Shown here: positions 26,995 to 35,053 of the stretch, one piece after another | How positions within the stretch are numbered: the first letter of the stretch is position 1 | Layout: the number at the start of each line of letters is the position of its first letter | DNA from: Candidatus Gastranaerophilales bacterium | Lineage (GTDB): Bacteria > Cyanobacteriota > Vampirovibrionia > Gastranaerophilales > Gastranaerophilaceae | Assembly: GCA_944322885.1 (NCBI GenBank) | Contig: CALUQH010000020.1 | Coordinates: 1 to 64,000, forward strand | Length of the DNA: 64,000 nt | Reading direction: 5' to 3' | The notes under the pieces: generated by a model | What the model saw: the letters and a program-made list of their open reading frames with translations, nothing else | The model's database searches: none | What the model was told of the DNA's origin: nothing | Position numbers and translations under genes: made by a program

Positions 26995-27576
26995 TTATAA
27001 TTTCTGCATTTTTTTATTAATTTCGGCATGGATGCGGTTTGCACGGTAAAGGTAGTTTGTCAGCTTTTCGTAATTGGCTTTTGTTTCACCGTACGGAACT
27101 TTCATTGCAATAAGCTCATCTACGTTTTCGTTTATGCTTGTAAGAGTGTCCAGGGAGTCGCTTAAATCCAGTATTGATTTAACTTTTTTCGACATGCGGG
27201 CAATAATTCTCCTTGATACAAATCGGGCAAGGCGATGTATCGGCGACAATTTCGGTTTAGGCTTTTTGGCAATTATCGCGTCAGTTATTTTTTCTGCCAT
27301 ATTGCGCTTTGAATACTGTTCTTTTAAGTCGGCCAGTTCATTTTCTATCTTTTTTGCCTGAATTTTTAAATCCATAACATCAAGAAGTTTTCCCAACAAT
27401 TCTGCCCCTTTTATTTTTGAATTGAGGGCATCAAGAGCTTCTTCTTTTTCAGCTATCAGACATTCCAGTTTTAAAGTTTTGTCGTCGAGGTCTTTAAAAG
27501 AATTATCATTTAATATGTTTAAATCATAATCATTTAATCTTTTATTAAAATTTGTTTGAAATAAATTATTGTTCAT
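26995..27576 (-). CDS. Coiled-coil hypothetical protein
   Basis: 193 residues with AGGGAAA before ATG. Residues 30-90 are a long charged coiled coil (LDDKTLKLECLIAEKEEALDALNSKI..., KKIENELADLKEQYSKR). Then comes a very basic patch (KKPKPKLSPIHRLARFVSRRIIARMSKKVK), and a helical C-terminus. The basic patch may bind membrane lipids or nucleic acid. No signal peptide. No family recognised. It lies directly downstream of the LptF/G-like gene. Confidence 0.7.
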   Translation of the reverse strand: MNNNLFQTNFNKRLNDYDLNILNDNSFKDLDDKTLKLECLIAEKEEALDALNSKIKGAELLGKLLDVMDLKIQAKKIENELADLKEQYSKRNMAEKITDAIIAKKPKPKLSPIHRLARFVSRRIIARMSKKVKSILDLSDSLDTLTSINENVDELIAMKVPYGETKANYEKLTNYLYRANRIHAEINKKMQKL

Positions 27577-27612
27577 TCCAGTTTCCCTAAAAACCGTAAA
27601 TCAGGATTTTTG

Positions 27613-28728
27613 TCACTCGATTGTGTAAACTTTTTTGTAATATAGAAATGCTCCTACAATGGTTAGTACAATATTGGGCATCCAGGCGGCAAGGAAAGGC
27701 TGTAGTGTTCCCGCTTCCCCGAATGATATTGAAAGCGCTCTTATCAGGTAATAAGCAAATATAATAAGAATACTGAATAAGAAACCTCTGTTATACCTTA
27801 CTCTCGGCGGTGTAATTGCAAGCGGCACACCTATCAAAACCAGTGCAATTGTTGTCAGCGGCAGAGCAAGTTTGTCATAAAGTTCTATATGAATTACATT
27901 TTTTTGTTCATCGCTGATATGATTGTGACGGATAAAGTTTATCAGCTGTGTAAAGTTCATTTCTTTTGCAACATTTTTATTTAATTCTTTTGACATATCA
28001 AGGCCGAATTTTACAACTGACCTGTCAAACAGTGTGGTATTAAGAATTTTACCGTCATCACCGACCGTATAAACAGCTCCTTTTTCAAATTCCCATCCTT
28101 CGGGCGAAGTTTTTCCTTCATCAGCCTGTAAAACTTGAATAGTTCCCTGTTTTGCTGTATCAAGAACAGTTATATTATGTAAAACTTTGTTTTCGCAAAA
28201 GCCTACATAAAAAAGTCTTTTTAAACTCGCTCCGTCTGTCAATTCTTTGAATACAAAGTTTTGTTTGCCCTCGGGAATATTTTTCTGCCCCAGTGACCAT
28301 AAAGCTAAATCTTTTGACTGTTTTGTCATAACAGGAACTATGCTTTCATTAATAATGAAACTGCAAATTGACATTACAAGCGCAAAGATAAATATAGGTT
28401 TTGCAATTCTGTTTAAGCCGATACCGCAAGCTCTCATGACGGTGATTTCTGATTTTAAGCTTAATCCGTTTAAAGTCATAACTGTTGCAAGCAAAACTCC
28501 CATAGGAATTGTCATTACAATAACCTGCGGAAGGTTTAGTATAATCATCATTAAAGCAACTTTGAAAGGAATTCCGAACAGCGAAATTTGTTTAATCAGG
28601 GTGATAAATGTGTCTGAAGCAAAGATGATTGATGTAAACACGCAAACACCCATGATAAACATCTCAATTACCTGTCTTAAGATATATTTATCAAGTATTG
28701 AAATTCTGCTGTCGTCAAAGTTTGCCAT
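27613..28728 (-). CDS. LptF/LptG-type permease (YjgP/YjgQ family)
   Basis: 371 residues. Three hydrophobic segments at the N-terminus (FIMGVCVFTSIIFASDTF, VALMMIILNLPQVIVMTIPMGVLLA, IFIFALVMSICSFIINE), a large periplasmic domain (about 130-270), and three C-terminal segments, matching LptF/LptG. These form the transmembrane part of the ABC transporter that extracts lipopolysaccharide from the inner membrane, which indicates a diderm cell. The promoter is clear: TTGATA-17-TAATAT exactly six bases before ATG 28728, with no Shine-Dalgarno, so the mRNA is leaderless. The -35 overlaps the last codons of the upstream dehydrogenase gene. Confidence 0.9.
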   Translation of the reverse strand: MANFDDSRISILDKYILRQVIEMFIMGVCVFTSIIFASDTFITLIKQISLFGIPFKVALMMIILNLPQVIVMTIPMGVLLATVMTLNGLSLKSEITVMRACGIGLNRIAKPIFIFALVMSICSFIINESIVPVMTKQSKDLALWSLGQKNIPEGKQNFVFKELTDGASLKRLFYVGFCENKVLHNITVLDTAKQGTIQVLQADEGKTSPEGWEFEKGAVYTVGDDGKILNTTLFDRSVVKFGLDMSKELNKNVAKEMNFTQLINFIRHNHISDEQKNVIHIELYDKLALPLTTIALVLIGVPLAITPPRVRYNRGFLFSILIIFAYYLIRALSISFGEAGTLQPFLAAWMPNIVLTIVGAFLYYKKVYTIE

Positions 28729-28752
28729 AATTTAATATTACTGGAAACAAGT

Positions 28753-29724
28753 TTATTTATCAAATTCAATAAGAACTTTTAACGTTTCTTTTTCTTTATT
28801 TTTTTCAAAAGCTTCAAGTGCGTCATCTGCCTTGTATTTGGCAGAAATCAGAGGTGAAAAGTCTACTTTTCCTGATTTCAAAAGTCTTAAAGCCGGCCCG
28901 AACTGGCCGCATCTTGAGCCTAAAACAGTAATTTCATCAATTACAATCGGCGCAAGATTAAATTCCTTTGATGCTGCAACCGTACTTTTTAGAACAAGAA
29001 CCCCGCGGGGTTTGGTCAGCGCAAGCGATGTCTCAAATCCTGAAACCGAACCTGTTGCTTCGACAACAACGTCATAGATTTTTTCAATTTTCAAGTCATT
29101 GAGAAGTTTTGTTTTTACGCCTTGCGCATGCGCAATATCAAGTTTGTTTTGATGTTTACCGACAAGTGTAACATCATAATTTTGGGCATTAAGAGCAAGT
29201 GCGGTAATAAGTCCTAATTTTCCGTCACCAAGAATTATAACTTTTTGAAAAGGTTTAATATGAAGCTGTTCCGTGATTTCACAGGCTGCTGCAAGGGGTT
29301 CAACAAACACGGCCTGTTCATCGGTTACGTTATCAGGAACTTCAAAAAGTGTTTCCAGAGGCATTGTAAAATACTCTGCAAAAACTCCGTCTTTTCTCCA
29401 AATTCCGAGAGTGTGGCGGTCGGGGCAGTGTCGGTAAAGTTTTTCCGCACAATAAGGACAGTCAGTTTTTTTACAGCCGTAGCTGATTTCAGGAACTACT
29501 CTTTTGCCTAACAGTGATTGGTCTTCGTCATTGATTTCTTCAACAACTCCGACAGCTTCGTGCCCCAAAATACCTTTATAGCCCATATAGCCTTTAGTAA
29601 TCTCGTAATCTGTATTGCAAATCCCTGCAAGAGTTACACGTACTAATGCTTCTCCCTTTTGCGGAACGGGCTTTTTATAATCATTTACTAATTTTAATCC
29701 TTCATCAAATACTACAGCTTTCAT
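28753..29724 (-). CDS. Medium-chain zinc-dependent dehydrogenase (alcohol/polyol type)
   Basis: 323 residues from ATG 29724, preceded by GGAGAG; a longer start is possible at 29736. GroES-like domain with the catalytic zinc ligands (GICNTDYE, GHEAVGVV) and the structural zinc cysteines C-x(n)-C (GCKKTDCPYCAEKLYRHC). Rossmann NAD(P)-binding domain with ILGDGKLGLITALAL. Substrate not deducible: alcohol, threonine or sorbitol dehydrogenase relatives all fit. Followed by the lptF/G-like gene in the same direction. Confidence 0.88.
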   Translation of the reverse strand: MKAVVFDEGLKLVNDYKKPVPQKGEALVRVTLAGICNTDYEITKGYMGYKGILGHEAVGVVEEINDEDQSLLGKRVVPEISYGCKKTDCPYCAEKLYRHCPDRHTLGIWRKDGVFAEYFTMPLETLFEVPDNVTDEQAVFVEPLAAACEITEQLHIKPFQKVIILGDGKLGLITALALNAQNYDVTLVGKHQNKLDIAHAQGVKTKLLNDLKIEKIYDVVVEATGSVSGFETSLALTKPRGVLVLKSTVAASKEFNLAPIVIDEITVLGSRCGQFGPALRLLKSGKVDFSPLISAKYKADDALEAFEKNKEKETLKVLIEFDK

Positions 29725-29778
29725 TTTTCTCTCCATGTTATATATTAACGGTGCAGTTTTAAGTCTTTTGAATTACTT

Positions 29779-29979
29779 TTAGCCTTCAGCCACAACTGTT
29801 GCTATTAATTCTCCGTAGCTGTTCATAGAACCGTCAGTTTCTTCTACTACGTATGAATATCCCTCTTTACCTTCAACGGCTTTTTCTGCTTTTTGCAGTG
29901 CTTCATCATAGTCTTTTGTTTCTGCAACTAATGTTTTTGAAAATTCTGAATGATTTTTTAATGTATATACATGATACAT
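29779..29979 (-). CDS. 66-residue hypothetical protein
   Basis: AAAAGGAGGG, a very strong ribosome site, precedes ATG 29979. MYHVYTLKNHSEFSKTLVAETKDYDEALQKAEKAV... is a compact beta-alpha-beta pattern with an acidic surface (KDYDEALQKAEKAVEGKEG) ending in ELIATVVAEG. No cysteines, no signal peptide. It lies between cysE and the dehydrogenase on the same strand, so it may be co-transcribed. Confidence 0.75.
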   Translation of the reverse strand: MYHVYTLKNHSEFSKTLVAETKDYDEALQKAEKAVEGKEGYSYVVEETDGSMNSYGELIATVVAEG

Positions 29980-29994
29980 CGTTTAACCCTCCTT

Positions 29995-30651
29995 TTATTT
30001 GTTTAATTTTTCAACTTTATCTTTTAATTCTATAACTTCGTATTTTAATCTGTTCAATTCGCATTTAACAGGATCGGGAATTCTGTTATGCATAAGAACT
30101 CCGTTTTTATCTTTAATTTTTCTATGCACAACTCTTCCGGGGACACCGACGACTGTTGAATATTCGGGAACGTCATCAACGACTACCGAACCCGCGCCTA
30201 CTCTGACGTAATCTCCAAGAGTGATGTTTCCGAGGACTTTTGCTCCTGCACCGACAATTACTCCGTTACCAAGGGTCGGATGGCGTTTGCCGTGCTCTTT
30301 ACCTGTTCCGCCTAAGGTTACCTGCTGATAAATAAGCACATCATCGCCTATTATGGTGGTTGCACCGATTACAACACCTTCGCCATGGTCTATAAAAAAT
30401 CTTCGTCCGATTTTTGCTGCAGGGTGAATTTCAATACCTGTAATAATTCTTGTTATATAAGAAATTATACGCGGGATTAAAGGAATATGCCATTTGTAGA
30501 GTCTATGGGCAAAGCGGTAGGCAATTAATGCATGAAGCCCCGGATAACATAAAATTACCTCAAGCAGATTTTCTGCTGCCGGATCTTTGTCGTAGATTAC
30601 CTGAATATCTTCTTTTACCTTTGTTATTCCGCGTTTGAGTATCTTTAGCAT
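29995..30651 (-). CDS. cysE: Serine O-acetyltransferase
   Basis: 218 residues with GAGGACAC before ATG. Serine acetyltransferase N-terminal helices (AAENLLEVILCYPGLHALIAYRFAHRLY), then left-handed beta-helix hexapeptide repeats: GIEIHPAAKIGRRFFIDHGEGVVIGATT, GTGKEHGKRHPTLGNGVIVGAGAKVLGN. The catalytic His/Asp pair lies in DHGEG. It makes O-acetylserine for cysteine synthesis. Short form of the family, as in many anaerobes. tyrS is directly upstream on the same strand (27 bases). Confidence 0.95.
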   Translation of the reverse strand: MLKILKRGITKVKEDIQVIYDKDPAAENLLEVILCYPGLHALIAYRFAHRLYKWHIPLIPRIISYITRIITGIEIHPAAKIGRRFFIDHGEGVVIGATTIIGDDVLIYQQVTLGGTGKEHGKRHPTLGNGVIVGAGAKVLGNITLGDYVRVGAGSVVVDDVPEYSTVVGVPGRVVHRKIKDKNGVLMHNRIPDPVKCELNRLKYEVIELKDKVEKLNK

Positions 30652-30678
30652 TTAAGTGTCCTCACATTTGACCTTCAC

Positions 30679-31896
30679 TTAAATTAATTTTGCAAATTTG
30701 CGTTTTCCTGCTTGCAATACTACGCTGTCTGTAAAGTTAAATGTATAAGCCATATCGGTAATTTTTTCACCGTCAACTTTTACACCGCCGCCTTGTATTA
30801 AGCGTTTTGCTTCTCCTTTGCTGGCAGTGAATTTAAGTTCTACAAGAACATCCAGAATCCCCTTACCGTTCATACCTGATATTTCTTCAATATCATCAGG
30901 GATACCTTTGTTGGAAACGACATTTATAAAAGCATCCTGGCCGCGTTTAGCGCCTTCTTCACCGTGGTATTCTGCGGTAATTGTGTATGCAAGTTTCAGT
31001 TTTATATCGCGCGGGTTAACAGAGCCTTCTGCGATTTGTTTATCAATTGCTTCAAGTTCTTCTTTTGTAGCATCTGTGAGCAGGCTGTAATATCTTGAAA
31101 TCATGTTATCAGGAATACTCATTAATTTCCCGAACATATCAATTTCGCTGTCTGTTAAAGAAATACAGTGTTCCGGATATGTTTTAGACATTTTTACAAC
31201 TCCGTCTGTTCCTTCCAATAAAGGCAGAAGCATTACAAGCTGAGGATATTTTTTACCGTATGCGGCTTGAATATCTCTCCCTAACAGTGTGTTAAATCTC
31301 TGGTCTGTTCCGCCAAGTTCTATATCTGAATCAATTTCAACAGAATCGTAAGCCTGCATAAGAGGATAGAAAAATTCGTGAATTGCAATCGGTTTGCCTT
31401 CTGCATAGCGTTTTGCAAAATCGTCGCGTGTCATCATTTGCGCAACAGTAACTTGTGATGCAAGTTTAAGCAAATCAGTAAAAGTCATTTTGTGAAGCCA
31501 GTCAGCATTATTTACCACTTCGGCCTTTGAAACATCAAGGACTCTTGACATTTGTTCAAAGTAGGTTTTTGCGTTTGCTTCAACCTGTTCTTTAGTCAGA
31601 GCCGGACGTGTTTCGGATTTTCCTGACGGGTCGCCGACCATTGCAGTTGCTCCGCCGACAATTAAAACTATTTTATGACCGAGATTTTGAAACTCTCTCA
31701 ATTTTCTCATAACAACGGTATGACCTAAATGTAAATCGGGCCTTGTCGGATCCATTCCGAGTTTTACTCTAAGCGGAGTATTTGTATCATGTGAATACTG
31801 CAATTTTACTGCTAATTCTTCAATTCCACCAGGCAAAACTTCTGCGTTGCGTGTTAAGTGCTTTGCCTGTTCTATAAATTCCTCTCTTATTTCCAT
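30679..31896 (-). CDS. tyrS: Tyrosyl-tRNA synthetase
   Basis: 405 residues with GGAGAAAA before ATG. Class I motifs: HLGHT (HIGH, about residue 57) and KMSKT (about 237). FYPLMQAYDSVEI and ELGGTDQRFN mark the tyrosine pocket. C-terminal S4 RNA-binding domain (GKGILDVLVELKFTASKGEAKRLIQGGGVKVDGE). The KMSKS-type motif and length place it in the TyrZ-like group. No T-box leader is visible upstream. It is divergent from the 31972 gene. Confidence 0.97.
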   Translation of the reverse strand: MEIREEFIEQAKHLTRNAEVLPGGIEELAVKLQYSHDTNTPLRVKLGMDPTRPDLHLGHTVVMRKLREFQNLGHKIVLIVGGATAMVGDPSGKSETRPALTKEQVEANAKTYFEQMSRVLDVSKAEVVNNADWLHKMTFTDLLKLASQVTVAQMMTRDDFAKRYAEGKPIAIHEFFYPLMQAYDSVEIDSDIELGGTDQRFNTLLGRDIQAAYGKKYPQLVMLLPLLEGTDGVVKMSKTYPEHCISLTDSEIDMFGKLMSIPDNMISRYYSLLTDATKEELEAIDKQIAEGSVNPRDIKLKLAYTITAEYHGEEGAKRGQDAFINVVSNKGIPDDIEEISGMNGKGILDVLVELKFTASKGEAKRLIQGGGVKVDGEKITDMAYTFNFTDSVVLQAGKRKFAKLI

Positions 31897-31971
31897 AAAT
31901 TTTTCTCCGATTTATTAATTTCTGTAAAATAATTATATCACACGCAAAAAATTTTTTTCAGGGGTTTAAAA

Positions 31972-32538
31972 ATGACTATGGACAAGATTAATAATATAAG
32001 TTTTACGGGAATACGAAATATAGGTTTTATAAATTTTAAAAGGCCTTCTCTTTTGGCTAATGCTAAATCAAAAAGTCTTTCTATGGTTTTAAGTGATGAT
32101 TATAACGGAAAAGATTTAACCGAGTTTTTTGATGTGTTAAACAAAATTCCGCGGACTCAATACGGTTATCTTCATCCCGAATCAAAAAATATTTTAAATA
32201 TCGAATGTACAACTTTTAAGGATTATAATACCCTTTTAATAAACGGCAGACCTGTAAAGGTTGATGATAAGCATCTGCCGATGTTTTCATATATTGCGAA
32301 ACTTACAAGAAAAATCGCAGGTTTGACGGATAAACAAATGGCGGTTAATGAAAGTTATAAGGAATTTGCGGCGGATGAATTGCTTGTGTTCGGAGAAAAA
32401 GTGTCAAAAATGCCGGAGTCTGGATATTCAGAAAAATCAATTGATTATTACCTAAACAGAAATGTCGCGAGAATGGGAGCCGGACGTGTTAACGCTTTTA
32501 TTCAAAATATAATGAACCAATATTTTTGTATTAAATAA
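31972..32538 (+). CDS. Lineage-specific protein with N-terminal NISFTG tag
   Basis: 188 residues with AGGGG before ATG. MTMDKINNISFTGIRNIGF carries the xxFxG tag at residues 8-13. The remainder is mixed alpha/beta, with many lysines, no signal peptide and no membrane segment. The middle part (YGYLHPESKNILNIECTTFKDYNTLLINGRPVKV) has a beta-strand pattern. The C-terminus ends FIQNIMNQYFCIK. No family recognised. A bidirectional terminator follows. Confidence 0.75.
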   Translation: MTMDKINNISFTGIRNIGFINFKRPSLLANAKSKSLSMVLSDDYNGKDLTEFFDVLNKIPRTQYGYLHPESKNILNIECTTFKDYNTLLINGRPVKVDDKHLPMFSYIAKLTRKIAGLTDKQMAVNESYKEFAADELLVFGEKVSKMPESGYSEKSIDYYLNRNVARMGAGRVNAFIQNIMNQYFCIK

Positions 32539-32540
32539 AA

Positions 32541-32571
32541 AGACCGGTGAAAGAAACCGGCCTTTTTTATT
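32541..32571. terminator. Bidirectional rho-independent terminator
   Basis: AGACCGGTgaaagaAACCGGCCTTTTTT between the converging tagged gene and the tail-fibre chaperone gene. Confidence 0.85.
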
Positions 32572-32573
32572 TT

Positions 32574-32984
32574 TTAACCTGTAATTGAATTTAGTTCAGT
32601 GCGTAATTCTGTTATTTGCGAATTGTAATATTCAAGCCAGGTTGTATCCTCGTCTTTGAGGGAAGGTTCTGCAAGAGCTCGAATTCTTTTTTTATCAATT
32701 TCTTCCAGCTCATTTTGAATTTCTTTTACTCTGATTGCATTTTGAATATTTAATTGTTTAATGTTTGTTTCTTCGGCTGATAATTTTTTCCAAATACCAT
32801 TTTCCTGTGAGTATTGCTTTTCATCTGCCGCTATTACATTCCCTTCAAACGGGATAATTATTTTTCCTTTATTTTGTTCGTTGAGCAAATTTATCCAGTA
32901 TTGGTCAGTTATTTCTATTGCATTTTCAAAGTTTTCTTCATAAAAACCGTAATCTTTATTATTTTTTGTTCCGTAATATTTCAT
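32574..32984 (-). CDS. Putative tail fibre assembly chaperone
   Basis: 136 residues, start preceded by AAGGAGGG. N-terminal half: MKYYGTKNNKDYGFYEENFENAIEITDQYW (short beta strands typical of Tfa-like proteins), GKIIIPFEGNVIAADE. C-terminal half: long coiled coil (IKQLNIQNAIRVKEIQNELEEIDKKRIRALAEP), ending TTWLEYYNSQITELRTELNS, as in phage tail-fibre chaperones. It sits 9 bases downstream of the tail-fibre gene in the same transcript. No other virion genes lie nearby. Confidence 0.7.
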   Translation of the reverse strand: MKYYGTKNNKDYGFYEENFENAIEITDQYWINLLNEQNKGKIIIPFEGNVIAADEKQYSQENGIWKKLSAEETNIKQLNIQNAIRVKEIQNELEEIDKKRIRALAEPSLKDEDTTWLEYYNSQITELRTELNSITG

Positions 32985-32993
32985 TTTCCCTCC

Positions 32994-33683
32994 TTAATAT
33001 CCGAATGCAACCCAGTTCATGTTATTAAATACTCCTCCGCTGCCTACATTAAACCCTGTTAAAGATTGAGTTGCTATGCCCGTATCACTTCTGGAGCTGT
33101 TCATACTCCATCCATCTTTGGTAAAAAGAGCGCCGACAACAGTTGTGTAAGCCAGCGGATAGGTTATAACTCCGCCATTTTGTGCTCCCCATTGAATTAT
33201 TATTCCACTGGGCAATTTTATGTATCCTGGATTGCTTATTGTTGTGGTACCTGTTATGGGATACCATTCGCCCCAGGCAGAAGCGGTAAAATTTCTGGTA
33301 AATATTTCCGGATTTTCTTCATCACAATACCAGATTTGTTTTATCACAGAAGAATCTTCACCTGTGACAATGAGCATTCCGGATGTGCCTTTCGGAATAT
33401 TTTCCGGAGTGTAAGAGGATGAAAATATGTATGTGCCTTTGGTTTTGTAATCGTTTAAATCCGTATCATATTCTGTCACGGTATGCTCATTTATTAATTC
33501 GGTTTTGTCAGCTTTGGTTGAATTTACCTGTTCAAGCTGTTCATTAATATCAGAAATATTTTCGTCACAGGCAGATTTGTTTGTGTCGATTTTATCGGCC
33601 AGAGCAATAAAATTTGCATTTACTTCACTTGCTTTTGCCTTGGTACCGGGGATAAAAGAGTACGGTATCATTGAATTAGTCAT
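32994..33683 (-). CDS. Orphan phage-type tail fibre/collar protein
   Basis: 229 residues with AAAGGGAA before ATG. IPYSFIPGTKAKASEVNANFIALADKI at the N-terminus is a recurring start of phage tail fibres. A short coiled coil follows (ACDENISDINEQLEQVNSTKADK), then a beta-rich region (WYCDEENPEIFTRNFTASAWGEWYPI) and a C-terminal tip (GYIKLPSGIIIQWGAQNGG ... NNMNWVAFGY). It is encoded alone with its chaperone, under a strong sigma70 promoter shared in sequence with the 4964-5665 gene. It is therefore a domesticated or residual cassette rather than an intact prophage. Confidence 0.8.
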   Translation of the reverse strand: MTNSMIPYSFIPGTKAKASEVNANFIALADKIDTNKSACDENISDINEQLEQVNSTKADKTELINEHTVTEYDTDLNDYKTKGTYIFSSSYTPENIPKGTSGMLIVTGEDSSVIKQIWYCDEENPEIFTRNFTASAWGEWYPITGTTTISNPGYIKLPSGIIIQWGAQNGGVITYPLAYTTVVGALFTKDGWSMNSSRSDTGIATQSLTGFNVGSGGVFNNMNWVAFGY

Positions 33684-33745
33684 AAATTCCCTTTCTGACT
33701 AATTTAATGAATTATATTTATTTTAAAAAGGCGTTTGAATACTTA

Positions 33746-33775
33746 ATTATACCACGTGTTTGCAAAATCCGTCAA
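33746..33775 (-). promoter_or_regulatory. Sigma70 promoter with CACGTG element (tail fibre)
   Basis: On the minus strand: TTGACG, 18-base spacer, TATAAT. CACGTG at 33753-33758 is one base upstream of the -10, as at 5722-5751. The leaders also match (TTTC-GAC and TAATGAATT blocks). It overlaps the divergent acpS promoter. Confidence 0.8.
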
Positions 33776-33789
33776 TCTTGTGCTAATAT
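33760..33789 (+). promoter_or_regulatory. Leaderless promoter of acpS
   Basis: TTGCAA at 33760-33765, 18-base spacer, TAATAT at 33784-33789, then exactly six bases to ATG 33796. No Shine-Dalgarno. It overlaps the tail-fibre promoter on the other strand, so polymerase can probably occupy only one at a time. Confidence 0.65.
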
Positions 33790-33795
33790 TTCTTT

Positions 33796-34140
33796 ATGGC
33801 TATCGGTGTTGATATAGAAGATATTTCAAGATTTAAAGATAAAACAGAAGGTTTTATTAAAAGGGTATTTACTGATTTGGAGCAGGAATACTGCTGTAAA
33901 TTTTCAAAACCGGAAAGTCATTTTGCCGCTCGTTTTTGTGCGAAAGAAGCTGTTATTAAGGCTTTGTCAGCATTAAATGTAAAAAATGTTCAGCTTAATG
34001 AAATTGAAGTTTTTCATAATGAAAATCAATGCCCGCAGATTCGAATTCTAAAAAAATTGGACAAAAATATTGATTTTCAATTGAGCATGTCGCATGACAG
34101 ATCAAAAGCAATTGCGTTTGTTACTGCTGAAGAACAATAG
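33796..34140 (+). CDS. acpS: Holo-[acyl-carrier-protein] synthase
   Basis: 114 residues. MAIGVDIEDISRF carries the Mg-binding Asp of the AcpS fold; FAARFCAKEAVIKAL is the second signature. It transfers 4'-phosphopantetheine from CoA to apo-ACP for fatty acid synthesis. Leaderless mRNA. Converges with pheA, overlapping it by 20 bases at the 3' ends. Confidence 0.95.
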   Translation: MAIGVDIEDISRFKDKTEGFIKRVFTDLEQEYCCKFSKPESHFAARFCAKEAVIKALSALNVKNVQLNEIEVFHNENQCPQIRILKKLDKNIDFQLSMSHDRSKAIAFVTAEEQ

Positions 34141-34993
34141 CCTTGCTTTTTTTATATGAACCCATAAATCTCATAAAAGTTATTTTTTCTTTGATTTCCT
34201 GTACGGTGCTCATTATTTTAGGTTCGTGAATATGTCCGTCAAAATTTACTATGAATATATAATCTCCGAACTGGTGTTTTGACGGGCGGGATGCAATGTA
34301 TGAAAGATTTATGTTGTTTTTCATGAAGATTTCAAGAATGTTTAAAAGCGCACCGGGTTTATTTTCCGTTGAAAATGCAAGAGATGTTTTGTCGTTGCCT
34401 GTTGCTTCAGTTTCAAAATCACCAATTAAAATGAAGCGTGTCTGGTTTGTTTTATCATCATTTATATTTTCTTTTAAAACATTTAGGTTATAAGTTTCTG
34501 CAGTTTTTTTGCTCCCGATTGAAGCATAAGTAAGATTGTAATTTTGAAGGCTTCTTGCAGCTTCCGCAGTACTGGGTGCCTCAATGATATTTACGTTAAA
34601 AGGCAGTTCATTGTGAATAAAATTCTGACACTGAGCAAGCGCCTGCGGGTGTGAAATTATACCGGTGATAGATGAAAATTCTGTTGTTCTAGCAAGCAGA
34701 CAGTGATGTATAGGCATATAATATTCCGATAAAATTCTTATGTTGGGATTTTGGGTCATCATAAGATTATCCATAGATTCTCTTACCGCACCTTCTATAG
34801 AATTTTCTACGGCTAAAACTCCCAGTGTATCAGGGTTGTTGTCGACATATTCAACAACCTGCCTTATGGTTGTTAAGGGCGTAGGGTATGCATTAATGTT
34901 AAATTTATCGCAGAAATAATCCTTTGCCATTTCTGTAAAAGAGGCCTGCGGGCCTAAATATGCAACTGATTTTACTGTTTCAAAATTTAACAT
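34121..34993 (-). CDS. pheA: Prephenate dehydratase
   Basis: 290 residues with AAGGAGTAATCG before ATG. N-terminal bilobal PDT domain: YLGPQASFTEMAK, VLAVENSIEGAVRESMD, ISHPQALAQCQNFI, and NQTRFILIG containing the conserved Thr-Arg-Phe. C-terminal ACT domain (SLAFSTENKPGALLNILEIFMKNNINLSYIASRPS) gives feedback control by phenylalanine. It makes phenylpyruvate. Monofunctional; no chorismate mutase domain. Confidence 0.95.
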   Translation of the reverse strand: MLNFETVKSVAYLGPQASFTEMAKDYFCDKFNINAYPTPLTTIRQVVEYVDNNPDTLGVLAVENSIEGAVRESMDNLMMTQNPNIRILSEYYMPIHHCLLARTTEFSSITGIISHPQALAQCQNFIHNELPFNVNIIEAPSTAEAARSLQNYNLTYASIGSKKTAETYNLNVLKENINDDKTNQTRFILIGDFETEATGNDKTSLAFSTENKPGALLNILEIFMKNNINLSYIASRPSKHQFGDYIFIVNFDGHIHEPKIMSTVQEIKEKITFMRFMGSYKKSKAIVLQQ

Positions 34994-35053
34994 TTGCGAT
35001 TACTCCTTCTTTTTAATATGATGATTATAACAGAGAGAAAATATTGAGGCAAT

